Shown here in pieces: positions 17,341 through 27,068 of a DNA stretch of 64,000 nucleotides. Source of the DNA: Brevibacillus choshinensis (GTDB lineage: Bacteria > Bacillota > Bacilli > Brevibacillales > Brevibacillaceae); contig NZ_LJJB01000007.1 in NCBI RefSeq assembly GCF_001420695.1, positions 1,854,991 to 1,918,990 of the forward strand, written 5' to 3'. Numbering within the stretch: the first letter of the stretch is position 1; each line of letters begins with the position of its first letter. The position numbers and the translations under genes are program-made. The notes under the pieces are model-generated. The model saw only the letters and a list, made by a program, of their open reading frames with translations, did not search any database and was not told where the DNA came from.

Positions 17341-17506
17341 AGGGATGTTTTAGAGAAAAATTCCGTATTAATTGTACTTAACATTTTGACAAGATTCGTG
17401 GAAATCCTTCATAAATTTCGAGAAAAATAAAAAGTCTGAATTGACATTAAATACTGACGGGACTATATTGTTGAATTAAGGAATGTTTTAGGTTAATTTC
17501 CGTTAA
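17341..17506 (+). promoter_or_regulatory. dpp-type operon promoter with repeated operator-like sequence
   Basis: TTGACA at 17441-17446 and TATATT at 17464-17469 are 17 bp apart. A motif GGrATGTTTTAG followed by AA and TTCCGT occurs at about 17342-17366 and again at 17480-17502, on either side of the promoter, and each copy is framed by GGA/TCC arms. These are candidate sites for the divergent regulator. The rest of 17182-17566 shows no gene. Confidence 0.6.
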
Positions 17507-17566
17507 AGGGGGGCAGAGAGATTTATTTACTCTTTTTGTAAGTCTGGATAGGGGGCTAATAAGAGA

Positions 17567-18499
17567 ATGGCGCGTTTTTTGCTAAAAAGAATTCTGATGA
17601 TGGTACTCACCTTGTGGATAATTGTAACGTTGACCTTTTCCCTGATGCATATGATCCCTGGCGATCCATTTGCGTCGGAGTCAGATCAGCTGCCCGAGCA
17701 AATCTTGCTGAATTTGCGCGCCAAGTACCATCTGGATGAACCGTTGCCGATGCAATATTTATCTTATCTGAAAAGTTTGGCAATGCTGGATTTGGGACCT
17801 TCCATTAAATCAGAAACGCGCGGGGTCAACGACATGATTAAAGATGGCTTTGGAGCATCGTCATTGATCGGGATGCAAGCTATCGTGGTCGCGCTTTTTT
17901 TTGGTCTTATTTTCGGAACAATTGCGGCTTTAAACCGAAATACATGGATTGATTATGTTGCGATGGTGATGGCAGTCCTCGGGATTGCGGTTCCCAGCTT
18001 CATCATGGCTCCGATGCTGATTAACTTTTTGGCGATCAAATGGCCGTTGTTTCCGGTTGCGACACTCGCCAGCTGGAAGCATTCCGTTCTGCCATCGCTC
18101 GCGTTGGCTTTCGGACCATTGGCTATCATCACGCGGTATATGCGGACAAGCATGATTGAAGTCATGAATCAGAACTACATAAGGACAGCGGAGGCAAAAG
18201 GAATTCCGACTTTTCTGATTGTGATCAAGCACGGAATCCGAAATGCCATTCTGCCGGTGGTCACCTTTTTAGGCCCGCTGGTTGCAGGGCTATTGACCGG
18301 AACGTTTGTCGTTGAAAAGATTTTCGCGGTTCCTGGAATCGGTAAATATTTCGTAGATGGCATTTTCAATCGCGACTATCCCGTCATTTTGGGAACAACC
18401 GTTTTTTACAGTGCCATATTGGTGCTCATTATTTTCTTGATTGACCTGGCTTATATGTTCATCGATCCGCGAATCAAACTGTCGAGCAAGGGGAGGTAG
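17567..18499 (+). CDS. Dipeptide/oligopeptide ABC transporter permease (OppB/DppB type)
   Basis: A 310-residue inner-membrane permease with about six segments. It has the OppB amino-terminal FSLMHMIPGDPF block and the EAA loop (NYIRTAEAKGIPTFLIVIKH) that contacts the ATPases. It is first in a five-gene transporter operon and spaced 3 bp from the C-type permease gene. It is clearly related to the permease at 39174, which shares LDLGPSIKSETR. Substrate is likely di- or oligopeptides, given the three peptidase genes downstream. Confidence 0.93.
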   Translation: MARFLLKRILMMVLTLWIIVTLTFSLMHMIPGDPFASESDQLPEQILLNLRAKYHLDEPLPMQYLSYLKSLAMLDLGPSIKSETRGVNDMIKDGFGASSLIGMQAIVVALFFGLIFGTIAALNRNTWIDYVAMVMAVLGIAVPSFIMAPMLINFLAIKWPLFPVATLASWKHSVLPSLALAFGPLAIITRYMRTSMIEVMNQNYIRTAEAKGIPTFLIVIKHGIRNAILPVVTFLGPLVAGLLTGTFVVEKIFAVPGIGKYFVDGIFNRDYPVILGTTVFYSAILVLIIFLIDLAYMFIDPRIKLSSKGR

Positions 18500-18502
18500 C
18501 CA

Positions 18503-19447
18503 ATGGCGGTAGATCAATCGGTAAATGAGTTGTTTCGACCAAGAGCTCAAAAAACAGATGGACAGATCGCCCAGATGCGACCGAGCCTGACTCATTTTCA
18601 GCAAGTAGCTCGGAAACTAATCAGGAACAAGCTTGCGATGGTAGGGTTCACACTCATCATTTTGATGGTGCTCATGGCGTTAATTGGTCCGCACCTGGTG
18701 CCGTACAGCTATTCGGATCAAAGCCTCTTGATTGCCAACCAGGAGATTTCCGGGGAGCACTGGTTCGGTACGGACGAGCTGGGGCGCGACATGTTTTCCC
18801 GTACTTGGTATGGCGCTCGTATTTCTCTCGTCATCGGCGTGACGGCAGCTTTAATCGACCTGGTCATTGGTGTGACAGTCGGGGGAATTGCCGGATACAT
18901 GGCGGGACGTGGAAAACGAGGAGATCGGATCGATACGATCATCATGCGATTGATCGAGGTACTGTACGGATTGCCGTATTTGCTCGTCGTGATCATGTTG
19001 ATGGTTGTCATGGAGCCTGGAATTTTGACGATCATCATCGCCTTGTCAGCGACCGGTTGGACCGGGATGGCTAGGCTCGTGCGCGGTCAGATTCTGCAAC
19101 TGAAAAACCAAGAGTTCATTATGGCTGCTCAGGTACTCGGGGCCAAATTCCCGCGCATTTTGCTGCGCCACCTGATTCCGAACACAATCGGGGTCATCAT
19201 TGTCAACCTGACGTTTACCATTCCGTCGGCGATTTTTGCAGAATCCTTTCTGAGCTTTTTGGGATTAGGCGTACAAGCTCCCATTGCGAGTTGGGGCACG
19301 ATGACAAACGATGCGCTGGGAGTTATTTTGACGGGCGACTGGTGGAGACTCTTCTTTCCGGCCTTAATGATCTCCCTTACCATGTTCGCTTTTAACGTTT
19401 TCGGCGATGGCTTGCAGGATGCATTGGACCCACGTATACGTGAATAA
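18503..19447 (+). CDS. Dipeptide/oligopeptide ABC transporter permease (OppC/DppC type)
   Basis: A 314-residue partner permease. A cytoplasmic N-terminal tail of about 45 residues precedes the first segment, as in OppC. HWFGTDELGRDMFSRTWYGA and the EAA-type loop QEFIMAAQVLGAKFPRILLR are diagnostic. Ribosome site GGGGAGG before the ATG. It forms the heterodimeric channel with the product at 17567. Confidence 0.93.
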   Translation: MAVDQSVNELFRPRAQKTDGQIAQMRPSLTHFQQVARKLIRNKLAMVGFTLIILMVLMALIGPHLVPYSYSDQSLLIANQEISGEHWFGTDELGRDMFSRTWYGARISLVIGVTAALIDLVIGVTVGGIAGYMAGRGKRGDRIDTIIMRLIEVLYGLPYLLVVIMLMVVMEPGILTIIIALSATGWTGMARLVRGQILQLKNQEFIMAAQVLGAKFPRILLRHLIPNTIGVIIVNLTFTIPSAIFAESFLSFLGLGVQAPIASWGTMTNDALGVILTGDWWRLFFPALMISLTMFAFNVFGDGLQDALDPRIRE

Positions 19448-19475
19448 ACGCGCCCAAGGATAGGAGGAATCAGGT

Positions 19476-20498
19476 ATGACAGAGCATTTGCTACAAGTAG
19501 AAAACCTCCGGGTACATTTCAAAACGTACGGGGGAGAAGTACAAGCAGTACGGGGCGTCACATTTCATGTCGATCGTGGAGAGACGCTGGCCGTGGTTGG
19601 AGAGAGCGGCTGCGGGAAAAGCGTGACCGCGCAGGCCATCATGGGATTAATCCCGAATCCGCCAGGCCGTATTGTAGACGGACAAATTCGCTTCGACGGC
19701 AAAAAAATCACCGGCATGACCAAGAAAGAACTGCTTTCGCTAAGGGGATCCGAAATCGGGATGATCTTTCAAGACCCGATGACCGCGCTGAATCCGACCA
19801 TGAAGGTAGGTTCGCAAATCGTCGAAGGATTTGTGCGTACACATAACGTTTCCAAGGAAGAAGCTCGCAAAAAGGCGATGGAAATGCTGCGTCTGGTCGG
19901 TATTCCTGATCCGGAGAAACGGGTGGAGCAATATCCGCATGAATTTTCCGGCGGGATGCGCCAACGTGTAGTTATTGCCATTGCGCTAGCGAATAACCCC
20001 AAGCTGGTGATCGCAGATGAGCCGACGACTGCACTTGATGTAACTATTCAGGCGCAAATCCTGGATTTATTACGAGAGCTGCAGGAAAAACAGCAGCTTT
20101 CCATCGTGATGATCACTCATGATCTAGGCGTCGTGGCAGAAATCGCTCACCGGGCTGTAGTCATGTATGCTGGAATTGTGGTCGAAACAGGCAAGGTTGA
20201 TGACATTTTCGCCAATCCCAAGCATCCATACACATGGGGATTGATGCGTTCTCTGCCGCGGATTGACGGGGTGGAAAAAGAACGTTTAGTGCCCATTGAG
20301 GGTACACCTCCAGATTTGTTTCATCCGCCAAAAGGCTGCCCGTTTGCTCCGCGTTGCCAGTTTGCGATGGAAATTTGCGAACAGCAAATGCCTGACGCTT
20401 CCGATTTCGGGAACAGTCACCAAGCAGCTTGCTGGCTGCATGATTCACGGGCACCGAAGCTGGAGGAACTGGTAGCAGCAGGGAGGCAGATAAGATGA
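19476..20498 (+). CDS. Peptide ABC transporter ATP-binding protein (OppD/DppD type)
   Basis: A 340-residue nucleotide-binding subunit. Walker A is GESGCGKS, the signature is FSGGMRQR, and Walker B is [13 protein letters not shown]. The C-terminal oligopeptide/dipeptide extension carries the cysteine-rich [15 protein letters not shown] stretch, which in some relatives binds an Fe-S cluster. TAGGAGG ribosome site. Its 3' end overlaps the F-type ATPase gene by 4 bp, so the pair is coupled. Confidence 0.93.
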   Translation: MTEHLLQVENLRVHFKTYGGEVQAVRGVTFHVDRGETLAVVGESGCGKSVTAQAIMGLIPNPPGRIVDGQIRFDGKKITGMTKKELLSLRGSEIGMIFQDPMTALNPTMKVGSQIVEGFVRTHNVSKEEARKKAMEMLRLVGIPDPEKRVEQYPHEFSGGMRQRVVIAIALANNPKLVIADEPTTALDVTIQAQILDLLRELQEKQQLSIVMITHDLGVVAEIAHRAVVMYAGIVVETGKVDDIFANPKHPYTWGLMRSLPRIDGVEKERLVPIEGTPPDLFHPPKGCPFAPRCQFAMEICEQQMPDASDFGNSHQAACWLHDSRAPKLEELVAAGRQIR

Positions 20499-21442
20499 GC
20501 GACGCTTTGGTTGAGGTAAAGAATCTGAAGAAGCATTTTGATATCGGCAACGGGATACAAGTAAAGGCAGTTGACGGTGTTACGTTTGCCATTAATCAGG
20601 GGGAGACTCTAGGTCTTGTAGGAGAGAGCGGCTGCGGAAAATCCACGTTGGGCAGAACGATGATTCGCCTGTATGAACATACGGATGGCGAGGTTCTGTT
20701 CAAAGGGAAAAATGCGCATCAGCTGAAGGGAAAAGATGCAGCGCAGTTCCATCGCGTCGTGCAAATGATCTTTCAGGACCCTCAAGCGAGTCTCAATCCA
20801 CGCATGACCGTCATGGATATTATCGCGGAGGGCTTGGATATTCACGGCTTATCGCGCGGTGCTAGAGCGGATCGAGTGAAAGAACTGCTGGAGCTCGTCG
20901 GCCTCTCCAAGCAGCATGCCAGTCGTTTCCCCCATGAATTCAGCGGAGGTCAACGACAGCGGATCGGAATCGCGCGAGCTCTCGCGGTAGAACCAGAGTT
21001 TATCATTGCCGACGAGCCGATTTCCGCTCTCGATGTGTCAATCCAGGCGCAGGTCGTCAACCTGCTCGAGGATTTGCAGCAGGACAAAGGTCTGACTTAT
21101 TTATTCATCGCCCACGACTTGTCGATGGTCAAACATATATCTACGAAGATCGGTGTCATGTACCTGGGGAAAATGGTGGAAATGGCTGAAAGCTACGAGC
21201 TTTATGCGAAACCGCTTCATCCTTATACGCAAGCATTGCTGTCTTCGATCCCGATACCTGATCCTACGATCAAGAGGGAGCGCATCATTTTACAAGGTGA
21301 TTTGCCGAGCCCAGCCAATGCACCAAGCGGCTGTGTATTCCGGACACGCTGTCCTAAGGCCATGGAGCAATGCTCATTACAAGTGCCCGATTGGATTGAA
21401 GCCGCACCGAATCATTGGGTCGCGTGCCATCTCTATCAGTAG
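20495..21442 (+). CDS. Peptide ABC transporter ATP-binding protein (OppF/DppF type)
   Basis: A 315-residue second ATPase. Walker A is [10 protein letters not shown], the signature is [15 protein letters not shown], Walker B is [13 protein letters not shown], and the C-terminal [15 protein letters not shown] stretch is of the OppF type. It starts inside the D gene (ATGA overlap). Together with the D subunit it should form the asymmetric ATPase pair of the importer. Confidence 0.93.
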   Translation: MSDALVEVKNLKKHFDIGNGIQVKAVDGVTFAINQGETLGLVGESGCGKSTLGRTMIRLYEHTDGEVLFKGKNAHQLKGKDAAQFHRVVQMIFQDPQASLNPRMTVMDIIAEGLDIHGLSRGARADRVKELLELVGLSKQHASRFPHEFSGGQRQRIGIARALAVEPEFIIADEPISALDVSIQAQVVNLLEDLQQDKGLTYLFIAHDLSMVKHISTKIGVMYLGKMVEMAESYELYAKPLHPYTQALLSSIPIPDPTIKRERIILQGDLPSPANAPSGCVFRTRCPKAMEQCSLQVPDWIEAAPNHWVACHLYQ

Positions 21443-21475
21443 TTCGATTTATATCTTAATATAGGGGGAAACATT

Positions 21476-23110
21476 GTGAAGAAATTTGCTGCCTTTGCTC
21501 TTTCTCTATCGCTCATGGTACCGGCGCTTGCTGCTTGCGGCGGCGGTGGAGGAACAGCATCTAACGGAGGATCCGCTACAAGCACTCCAGGTGGAGCTGT
21601 AAAACAAGAAGTCGTATTCAACGCCAAGTCGGAGCCACCTGACTTGAATCCACTCACCTCAACGGATACCACTTCTTTCTGGATCATGGATCACTTGGGT
21701 GAAGGTTTGTACACCAAGGATAAAGACGGCAATCCGGTTTTGGGAACGGCAAAAGAAGTGAAGCTGTCCGATGACAAGCTGAAGTACATATTTATCCTGC
21801 GTGACGATGCCAAGTGGAACAATGGCGAGCCAGTCACGGCTGAAGATTTCGCCTATACCTTCATGAAGCATATCGATCCAGCCACTGCTTCCACGACCGC
21901 GTATCTTCTCTACTATATCAAGGGGGCAGAGGCATACAATAAAGGGAACGGAAAAGCTGAAGACGTAGGAATCAAGGCAGTGGATGCGAAAACGCTTGAA
22001 ATCGAGCTGGTAGCACCTACCTCCTACTTCGACAAAATGCTGGCTACCCGTTACTGGCATCCGATCAACAAAAAACAAGCGGAAGCCAATCCGAAATGGG
22101 CAGCAAACGCTGACACGTACATTTCCAATGGTGCGTACAAGCTCGTTTCCTGGAAGCATGACTCTGAGCTCGCGATTGAAAAGAACGAAAACTACTGGAA
22201 CAAAAACGATGTGAAAATGGAGAAGATCACCTGGAAGATGGTGAACGATGCCACAACCTCCTATCAAATGTACAAAAGCGGTGAGCTTGACTTCAACAAA
22301 GAGATGCCTTCTGACATCCTTGGTCAAGAAAAATCAAGTCCAGACTTCAAATCCGTACCTTACTACGGAACTTACATGTACATGTTCAACGTAACAAAAG
22401 AGCCTTTTACCAACAAAAAGGTTCGCCGCGCATTCGCGATGGCTATCGATCGCAAAGCGCTGACTGAGATGGTTAGCCAAGGTGGAGAAACACCTGCATA
22501 CTCCATGGTACCGCGTGGAGCCGTAACGCCAACCGGAAAAGACTTCCGCGAAGAAGGCGGCGACTATTTCAAGGAAGATGCTGCTGAAGCGAAGAAGCTG
22601 TTGGCAGAGGGCATGCAAGAAGCAGGCTGGTCTACGCTGCCTGAAGTGACCCTCATGTACAATACCGATGAAGGCCACAAGAAAATTGCCCAAGCTCTCC
22701 AAGAAATGCTGAAGAAAAACCTGGGCGTAGAAGTGAAAATGACCAACCAAGAATGGAAAGTGTACCTCGATACCACAAAACAAAAGAACTACCAAATGGG
22801 CCGCATGGGTTGGGTAGGTCAAATAAGTGACCCGGCGTTTAACCTCGATTACTATTTGGGTGACAGCCCGAATAACCGTACAGGTTGGGTGAACAAAGAG
22901 TATGACGCATTGAATATGGCGGCAAAAGTTGAGCAAGATCCGAATAAGCGTTTTGAAATGCTGCATAAAGCGGAAGAAATTTTGATGGATGACATGCCGT
23001 TCATTCCAATCTATCATTATCAACAAAACTATCTGGTAAAACCAGGTCTCGAAGGTCTGACTTATCCAGTCAATGCGTTCCCAAGCGCTCGCTGGGCAAC
23101 GAAAAAATAG
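21476..23110 (+). CDS. Peptide ABC transporter substrate-binding lipoprotein (OppA/DppE type)
   Basis: A 544-residue SBP family 5 protein. The signal peptide ends at the L-A-A-C lipobox, followed by a glycine/serine linker typical of Gram-positive lipoproteins. SBP_bac_5 landmarks are PPDLNPLTSTDT, DAKWNNGEPVTAEDF, NYWNKNDVKMEKITW and VRRAFAMAIDRKAL. It lies last in the transporter operon and is followed by a hairpin, then the peptidase genes. It delivers extracellular peptides to the permease pair. It is related in sequence to the binding protein at 37454. Confidence 0.93.
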   Translation: MKKFAAFALSLSLMVPALAACGGGGGTASNGGSATSTPGGAVKQEVVFNAKSEPPDLNPLTSTDTTSFWIMDHLGEGLYTKDKDGNPVLGTAKEVKLSDDKLKYIFILRDDAKWNNGEPVTAEDFAYTFMKHIDPATASTTAYLLYYIKGAEAYNKGNGKAEDVGIKAVDAKTLEIELVAPTSYFDKMLATRYWHPINKKQAEANPKWAANADTYISNGAYKLVSWKHDSELAIEKNENYWNKNDVKMEKITWKMVNDATTSYQMYKSGELDFNKEMPSDILGQEKSSPDFKSVPYYGTYMYMFNVTKEPFTNKKVRRAFAMAIDRKALTEMVSQGGETPAYSMVPRGAVTPTGKDFREEGGDYFKEDAAEAKKLLAEGMQEAGWSTLPEVTLMYNTDEGHKKIAQALQEMLKKNLGVEVKMTNQEWKVYLDTTKQKNYQMGRMGWVGQISDPAFNLDYYLGDSPNNRTGWVNKEYDALNMAAKVEQDPNKRFEMLHKAEEILMDDMPFIPIYHYQQNYLVKPGLEGLTYPVNAFPSARWATKK

Positions 23111-23114
23111 AGAA

Positions 23115-23146
23115 AAGAGGAGCTTCTCCTCTTTTTCTTTTTACCC
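23115..23146 (+). terminator. Hairpin after the binding-protein gene
   Basis: AGAGGAG (23116-23122) pairs with CTCCTCT (23126-23132), followed by TTTTCTTTTT. It may be a partial terminator between transporter and peptidase genes. Confidence 0.7.
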
Positions 23147-23217
23147 ACTACGGGTCTGATGTCAGCTAAGGTTTCTCACATACATACGCAATACACCCAA
23201 AGGAAGGATGATTTCTC

Positions 23218-25011
23218 ATGATCATGGACTATCTGCAAGTAAAATCAGCCTATCAGATGAAGGTGGTACCGCAAAAAAGAGAGATTACCTTTTTAAGCAA
23301 GCAAACAGGCATTGCCCAATTATGGCGGTGGAATGAACAATGGCAGACCTCGGAGCAAGTGACATTTTTGCCCGACAGGGTCGTAGAGGTAGAGCACTCG
23401 CCATGCGGAACCAAGACGCTCGTCGGTATGGACAACAAAGGCGACGAACGCCAGCAGTTTTTCTTGTTAAAGGACAACGGGGCTGTCGTCAAGCCGCTGA
23501 CAGATGCGCCCGAATATTTTCACTACTTTGGCGGATGGTCTTCTTGCGGGGAAAAGATTGCCTGGTCCAGCAACCGCCGCCACCCGCGCTGCTTTGATAT
23601 TTTTGTTCAGGACGTAGAGAGCGGCGTCTATGAAGAGGTCTATCGCTACGACGGACGATGCGATCCGATCGGGTGGCTGCCAAATGGGACCGGACTGATT
23701 TTTAGCGTTCAAGAAACAAACATCGACAATGCCCTCTATCTGTTGGATTTGCGAACGAAACAAGCAGAAAAGCTGTTGATTTGCGAAAAGCAGGCGCGAT
23801 TTCATTCGTTGCAACTGACGAAAGATGGTCAAGTTGGGTTTGTGGTGACGGATCGCGACGACAATACGATGGCGCTCTGCAGATTCTCTCTTTCGGATGG
23901 GGCGATGGAGAAATTTGCGCATGTCGAGAAGTGGGACATCGAGGAAGTAAAATTATCGCCTGATGAGTCGTGGCTCGCTTTCACTATCAATGAAGGTGGC
24001 CGTTCCACCCTTGCCCTCTATTCTTTGGCAGACCACCGTTGGGAAAATGCGGAGGGAGTACCGAGCGGGGTCATACAGTCAGTGTCGTGGCTTACTGAAG
24101 ACCAGCTCGCTTTCACGCTGAAGAGCCCTATATTGCCAGGAGATGTTTGGACATACACGCTAAGTGAAAAATCCAGCACCCGAGTGACCAGTATTGGTCG
24201 AGCTGAAGCAATCGAAGAAACGCTGGTAGACCCGGAAATGTGCACGTTTACATCATTTGATGGTCTGGAAGTACCATATTTCCTCTATGCCAAAGAAAAA
24301 ACAGGAAAAAACCCTGTGGTAGTCTATGTACACGGAGGTCCCGAAAGTCAAATACGCGCAGAGTATCATCCCGTGTTTCAATACTTGGCGAATCAAGGCT
24401 TTACCGTTGTAGCGCCTAACGTTCGCGGCAGCATGGGTTACGGTCGCCAGTACGTGCAGCTGGATGATCGCCGAAAACGGATGGATTCTGTCGCCGATCT
24501 GGCGTGGCTGGTCAAGGATTTGTCCAAGAAGGAGACGGTTGATCCCGAAGCAATCGGCATTATGGGGCGCAGCTATGGGGGCTTCATGGTATTGGCCGCT
24601 CTCACACATTATCCGGACCTGTGGGCAGCGGGCGTTGATATCGTGGGGATCTCCCATTTCCGTACATTCCTTGAGAACACCGGGGAATGGAGAAGGAAGC
24701 TGCGCGAGGTGGAATACGGGTATTTGGGCGAAGACAATGACTTCTTCGAAGATATTGCACCGTTGAATCATTCCGACAAAATCAAGGCGCCGCTTCTTGT
24801 CTTTCACGGACGAAATGATACCCGCGTACCAGTCAGTGAAGCGGAACAGCTTGTGGCAGACATGAAGTATAGAGGCCAGCAGGTGGATTTGCACATCTTT
24901 GAGGATGAAGGCCATTTTACGGAAAAGCTGGATAACCACATTACGTTAAATCAGAAAATTACCCAATTCTTTTTATATCATCTAAACCATTCCAAAAGTG
25001 AGAAGGAGTGA
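23218..25011 (+). CDS. S9 family peptidase (acylaminoacyl/prolyl oligopeptidase type)
   Basis: A 597-residue cytosolic serine peptidase. A beta-propeller-like N-terminal half (repeated SPDESWLAF-type strands) precedes an alpha/beta-hydrolase domain. The nucleophile is in GRSYGGFM, the Asp in FHGRNDTRVP, and the His in DEGHFTEK. The oxyanion motif VYVHGGPESQ is present. There is no signal peptide, so it acts on internalised oligopeptides. Start at ATG 23218 after AAAGGAAGG; a second ATG is two codons on. Its stop overlaps the region used to start the next peptidase gene, so the two are coupled. Confidence 0.9.
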   Translation: MIMDYLQVKSAYQMKVVPQKREITFLSKQTGIAQLWRWNEQWQTSEQVTFLPDRVVEVEHSPCGTKTLVGMDNKGDERQQFFLLKDNGAVVKPLTDAPEYFHYFGGWSSCGEKIAWSSNRRHPRCFDIFVQDVESGVYEEVYRYDGRCDPIGWLPNGTGLIFSVQETNIDNALYLLDLRTKQAEKLLICEKQARFHSLQLTKDGQVGFVVTDRDDNTMALCRFSLSDGAMEKFAHVEKWDIEEVKLSPDESWLAFTINEGGRSTLALYSLADHRWENAEGVPSGVIQSVSWLTEDQLAFTLKSPILPGDVWTYTLSEKSSTRVTSIGRAEAIEETLVDPEMCTFTSFDGLEVPYFLYAKEKTGKNPVVVYVHGGPESQIRAEYHPVFQYLANQGFTVVAPNVRGSMGYGRQYVQLDDRRKRMDSVADLAWLVKDLSKKETVDPEAIGIMGRSYGGFMVLAALTHYPDLWAAGVDIVGISHFRTFLENTGEWRRKLREVEYGYLGEDNDFFEDIAPLNHSDKIKAPLLVFHGRNDTRVPVSEAEQLVADMKYRGQQVDLHIFEDEGHFTEKLDNHITLNQKITQFFLYHLNHSKSEKE

Positions 25012-25016
25012 TTGGC

Positions 25017-27044
25017 ATGACCAATACAAGACGGGGTATGACGGCAGAAGATTTGTATCAAATTCGGTATGTGAGCGATCCACAGATTTCACCGGACGGA
25101 AAAACGGTGGTTTACATAGAAACGATGATTGATGATGACCGTAAGTATCGCAATCACCTCTTCTTGCGTCGTTTCGAAGATGAGCAGGCAAGCGCACTGA
25201 CAGACGGCTCTGTTCGTGACACATACCCACGTTGGTCCCCGGATGGTTCGCAGATCTCTTTCGTTTCCAATCGTTCGGGCAAAGCGCAAATTTGGCTGAT
25301 CGATGCCAAGGGAGGAGAGGCACGTCAGCTCACTCATTGCAAAACAGGTGTGAGTAATCCCACCTGGGCCCCAGATGGAAAACACATCGTTTTTTCTTCC
25401 CAGTTGGATGCTGGTGATACGTTTGCAGATCAAGAGGGCGAAGAGACGACTGGAAATAAAGAAACCCCAAAAGCGATTACAGTTGAGCGCATGAAGTACA
25501 AATCCGACGACAACGGCTTTATTTACGAGAAAAACAGACATCTTGCTGTTGTTCATGTGGAGACAGGGGAAATCACCCAGATAACAGAAGGAGCCTACAA
25601 TCATACGATTGGCTCTTGGTCCCCAGATGGAAAATGGCTGGCGATTACGGCGAGCCGTACAGAGAATCCCGACTTTCAGCACAGTATTGATGTGTACCTC
25701 ATTCCGTTTGCAGGTGGAGAATGGAAGAAGCTGACGAACAGCAGAGGAATCTTTTTCTATCCCACCTGGTCAGCTGACGGCAAAAAACTCGCCTTTATCG
25801 GAAGTGAATCAGATACGCACTTGAACGCGACGCAAAAGAGAGTTTGGGTGTACGATTTGGAACGTGGTGAAAAGTCTTGCATTACGTCTGATTGGGACGC
25901 TCAAGTAGCCGATTCTACCATTGGCGACGTACGCTCCCCCGGACACCCGAATCCTGGTCCTATCTGGAGCGAGGATGGAAATGCGATGTACGTGATCGCA
26001 AGCGAAAGAGGAAATTCCGGGATCTATCGCGTGTCCTTGAGTGGTCATGTGACCAGCGTAGTGGGCGGCGATCGCAATATTTACGGCTTTTCCCTCCACG
26101 AAAAAGAGCAAACGTTGGTGGCAGTGATCAGCGATCCATTTATCCCTGGAGACATGTATCAGGTGCACCTTACCAGTGGGGAAGAATCACGCTTGACTGC
26201 GGTCAATCACGAGCTGTTTTCGGGTTTGGAGCTGTCCATCCCCGAAGAAATTGAATTCGAAGCGCAAGATGGCTGGAAAGTGCATGGCTGGATGCTCAAG
26301 CCGGTTGGCTATCAGCCCGGTAAAAAGTATCCGATGGTTCTGCAAATTCACGGTGGCCCACACTCTATGTACGGAAATACGTTTTTCCATGAGTTCCATA
26401 TACTAGCAAATCAAGGCTATGCCGTCCTCTATACCAACCCACGGGGAAGCTTCGGTTATGGTGAACGTTTTGTTCAGGCGTGCTGCGGGGATTACGGTGG
26501 CAAAGATTACGGCGATCTGATGAGTGCAGTTGAATACGCGTGCCGTCATTTTGATTTCGTGGACGAAAATCGTCTGGGAGTTGCCGGCGGCAGCTACGGC
26601 GGCTTCATGACGAACTGGATCGTTGGACAGACCAACAAATTCAAAGCGGCGGTGACAGATCGTAGTATATGCAACTGGGTGAGCTTTTACGGAGTAAGCG
26701 ATATCGGCTACTACTTCAGTGCAGAGGAGATTCAGGCGAATCCCTTCACCAATCCGGAAAAAATGTGGCAGCACTCCCCAATTCGTCTCGTAGCCAATAT
26801 CGAGACGCCTCTTTTGATCATGCACGGCGAACAGGATCATCGTTGCCCGATCGAACAGGCAGAGCAGCTCTATATTACCTTAAAGCATCAAGAAAAAGGC
26901 CCAGTGTCGTTCGTTCGCTTCCCGGGCGCCAGCCATGAACTGTCCCGCAGCGGAGATCCTGAGCAGCGTGTATTGAGATTGCAGTACACAGCGGATTGGT
27001 TTGCAGCGTACATGGACTCGCAGGTGAAAGTGGCATCTGAATAA
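25017..27044 (+). CDS. S9 family peptidase (dipeptidyl/acylaminoacyl-peptidase type)
   Basis: A 675-residue serine peptidase. The N-terminal WD-like propeller has repeated WSPDG motifs (YPRWSPDGSQISF, WAPDGKHIVF, SWSPDGKWLAI). The hydrolase domain shows LQIHGGPHSMYG, nucleophile GGSYGGFMTNW, Asp in MHGEQDHRCP, and His in GASHELSRSGDP. A GTG at 25008 is open, but AAGGAG lies 8 bp before ATG 25017, which I prefer. It is paired with the preceding S9 gene, suggesting that the two divide peptide substrates between them. Confidence 0.9.
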   Translation: MTNTRRGMTAEDLYQIRYVSDPQISPDGKTVVYIETMIDDDRKYRNHLFLRRFEDEQASALTDGSVRDTYPRWSPDGSQISFVSNRSGKAQIWLIDAKGGEARQLTHCKTGVSNPTWAPDGKHIVFSSQLDAGDTFADQEGEETTGNKETPKAITVERMKYKSDDNGFIYEKNRHLAVVHVETGEITQITEGAYNHTIGSWSPDGKWLAITASRTENPDFQHSIDVYLIPFAGGEWKKLTNSRGIFFYPTWSADGKKLAFIGSESDTHLNATQKRVWVYDLERGEKSCITSDWDAQVADSTIGDVRSPGHPNPGPIWSEDGNAMYVIASERGNSGIYRVSLSGHVTSVVGGDRNIYGFSLHEKEQTLVAVISDPFIPGDMYQVHLTSGEESRLTAVNHELFSGLELSIPEEIEFEAQDGWKVHGWMLKPVGYQPGKKYPMVLQIHGGPHSMYGNTFFHEFHILANQGYAVLYTNPRGSFGYGERFVQACCGDYGGKDYGDLMSAVEYACRHFDFVDENRLGVAGGSYGGFMTNWIVGQTNKFKAAVTDRSICNWVSFYGVSDIGYYFSAEEIQANPFTNPEKMWQHSPIRLVANIETPLLIMHGEQDHRCPIEQAEQLYITLKHQEKGPVSFVRFPGASHELSRSGDPEQRVLRLQYTADWFAAYMDSQVKVASE

Positions 27045-27068
27045 ACGGCCAATAGGAGGAGAGCAATC

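Noticed and set aside
21659-23026. Two minus-strand frames over the peptide-binding protein gene
   Set aside because: Antisense to a clear SBP family 5 lipoprotein; no start signals.
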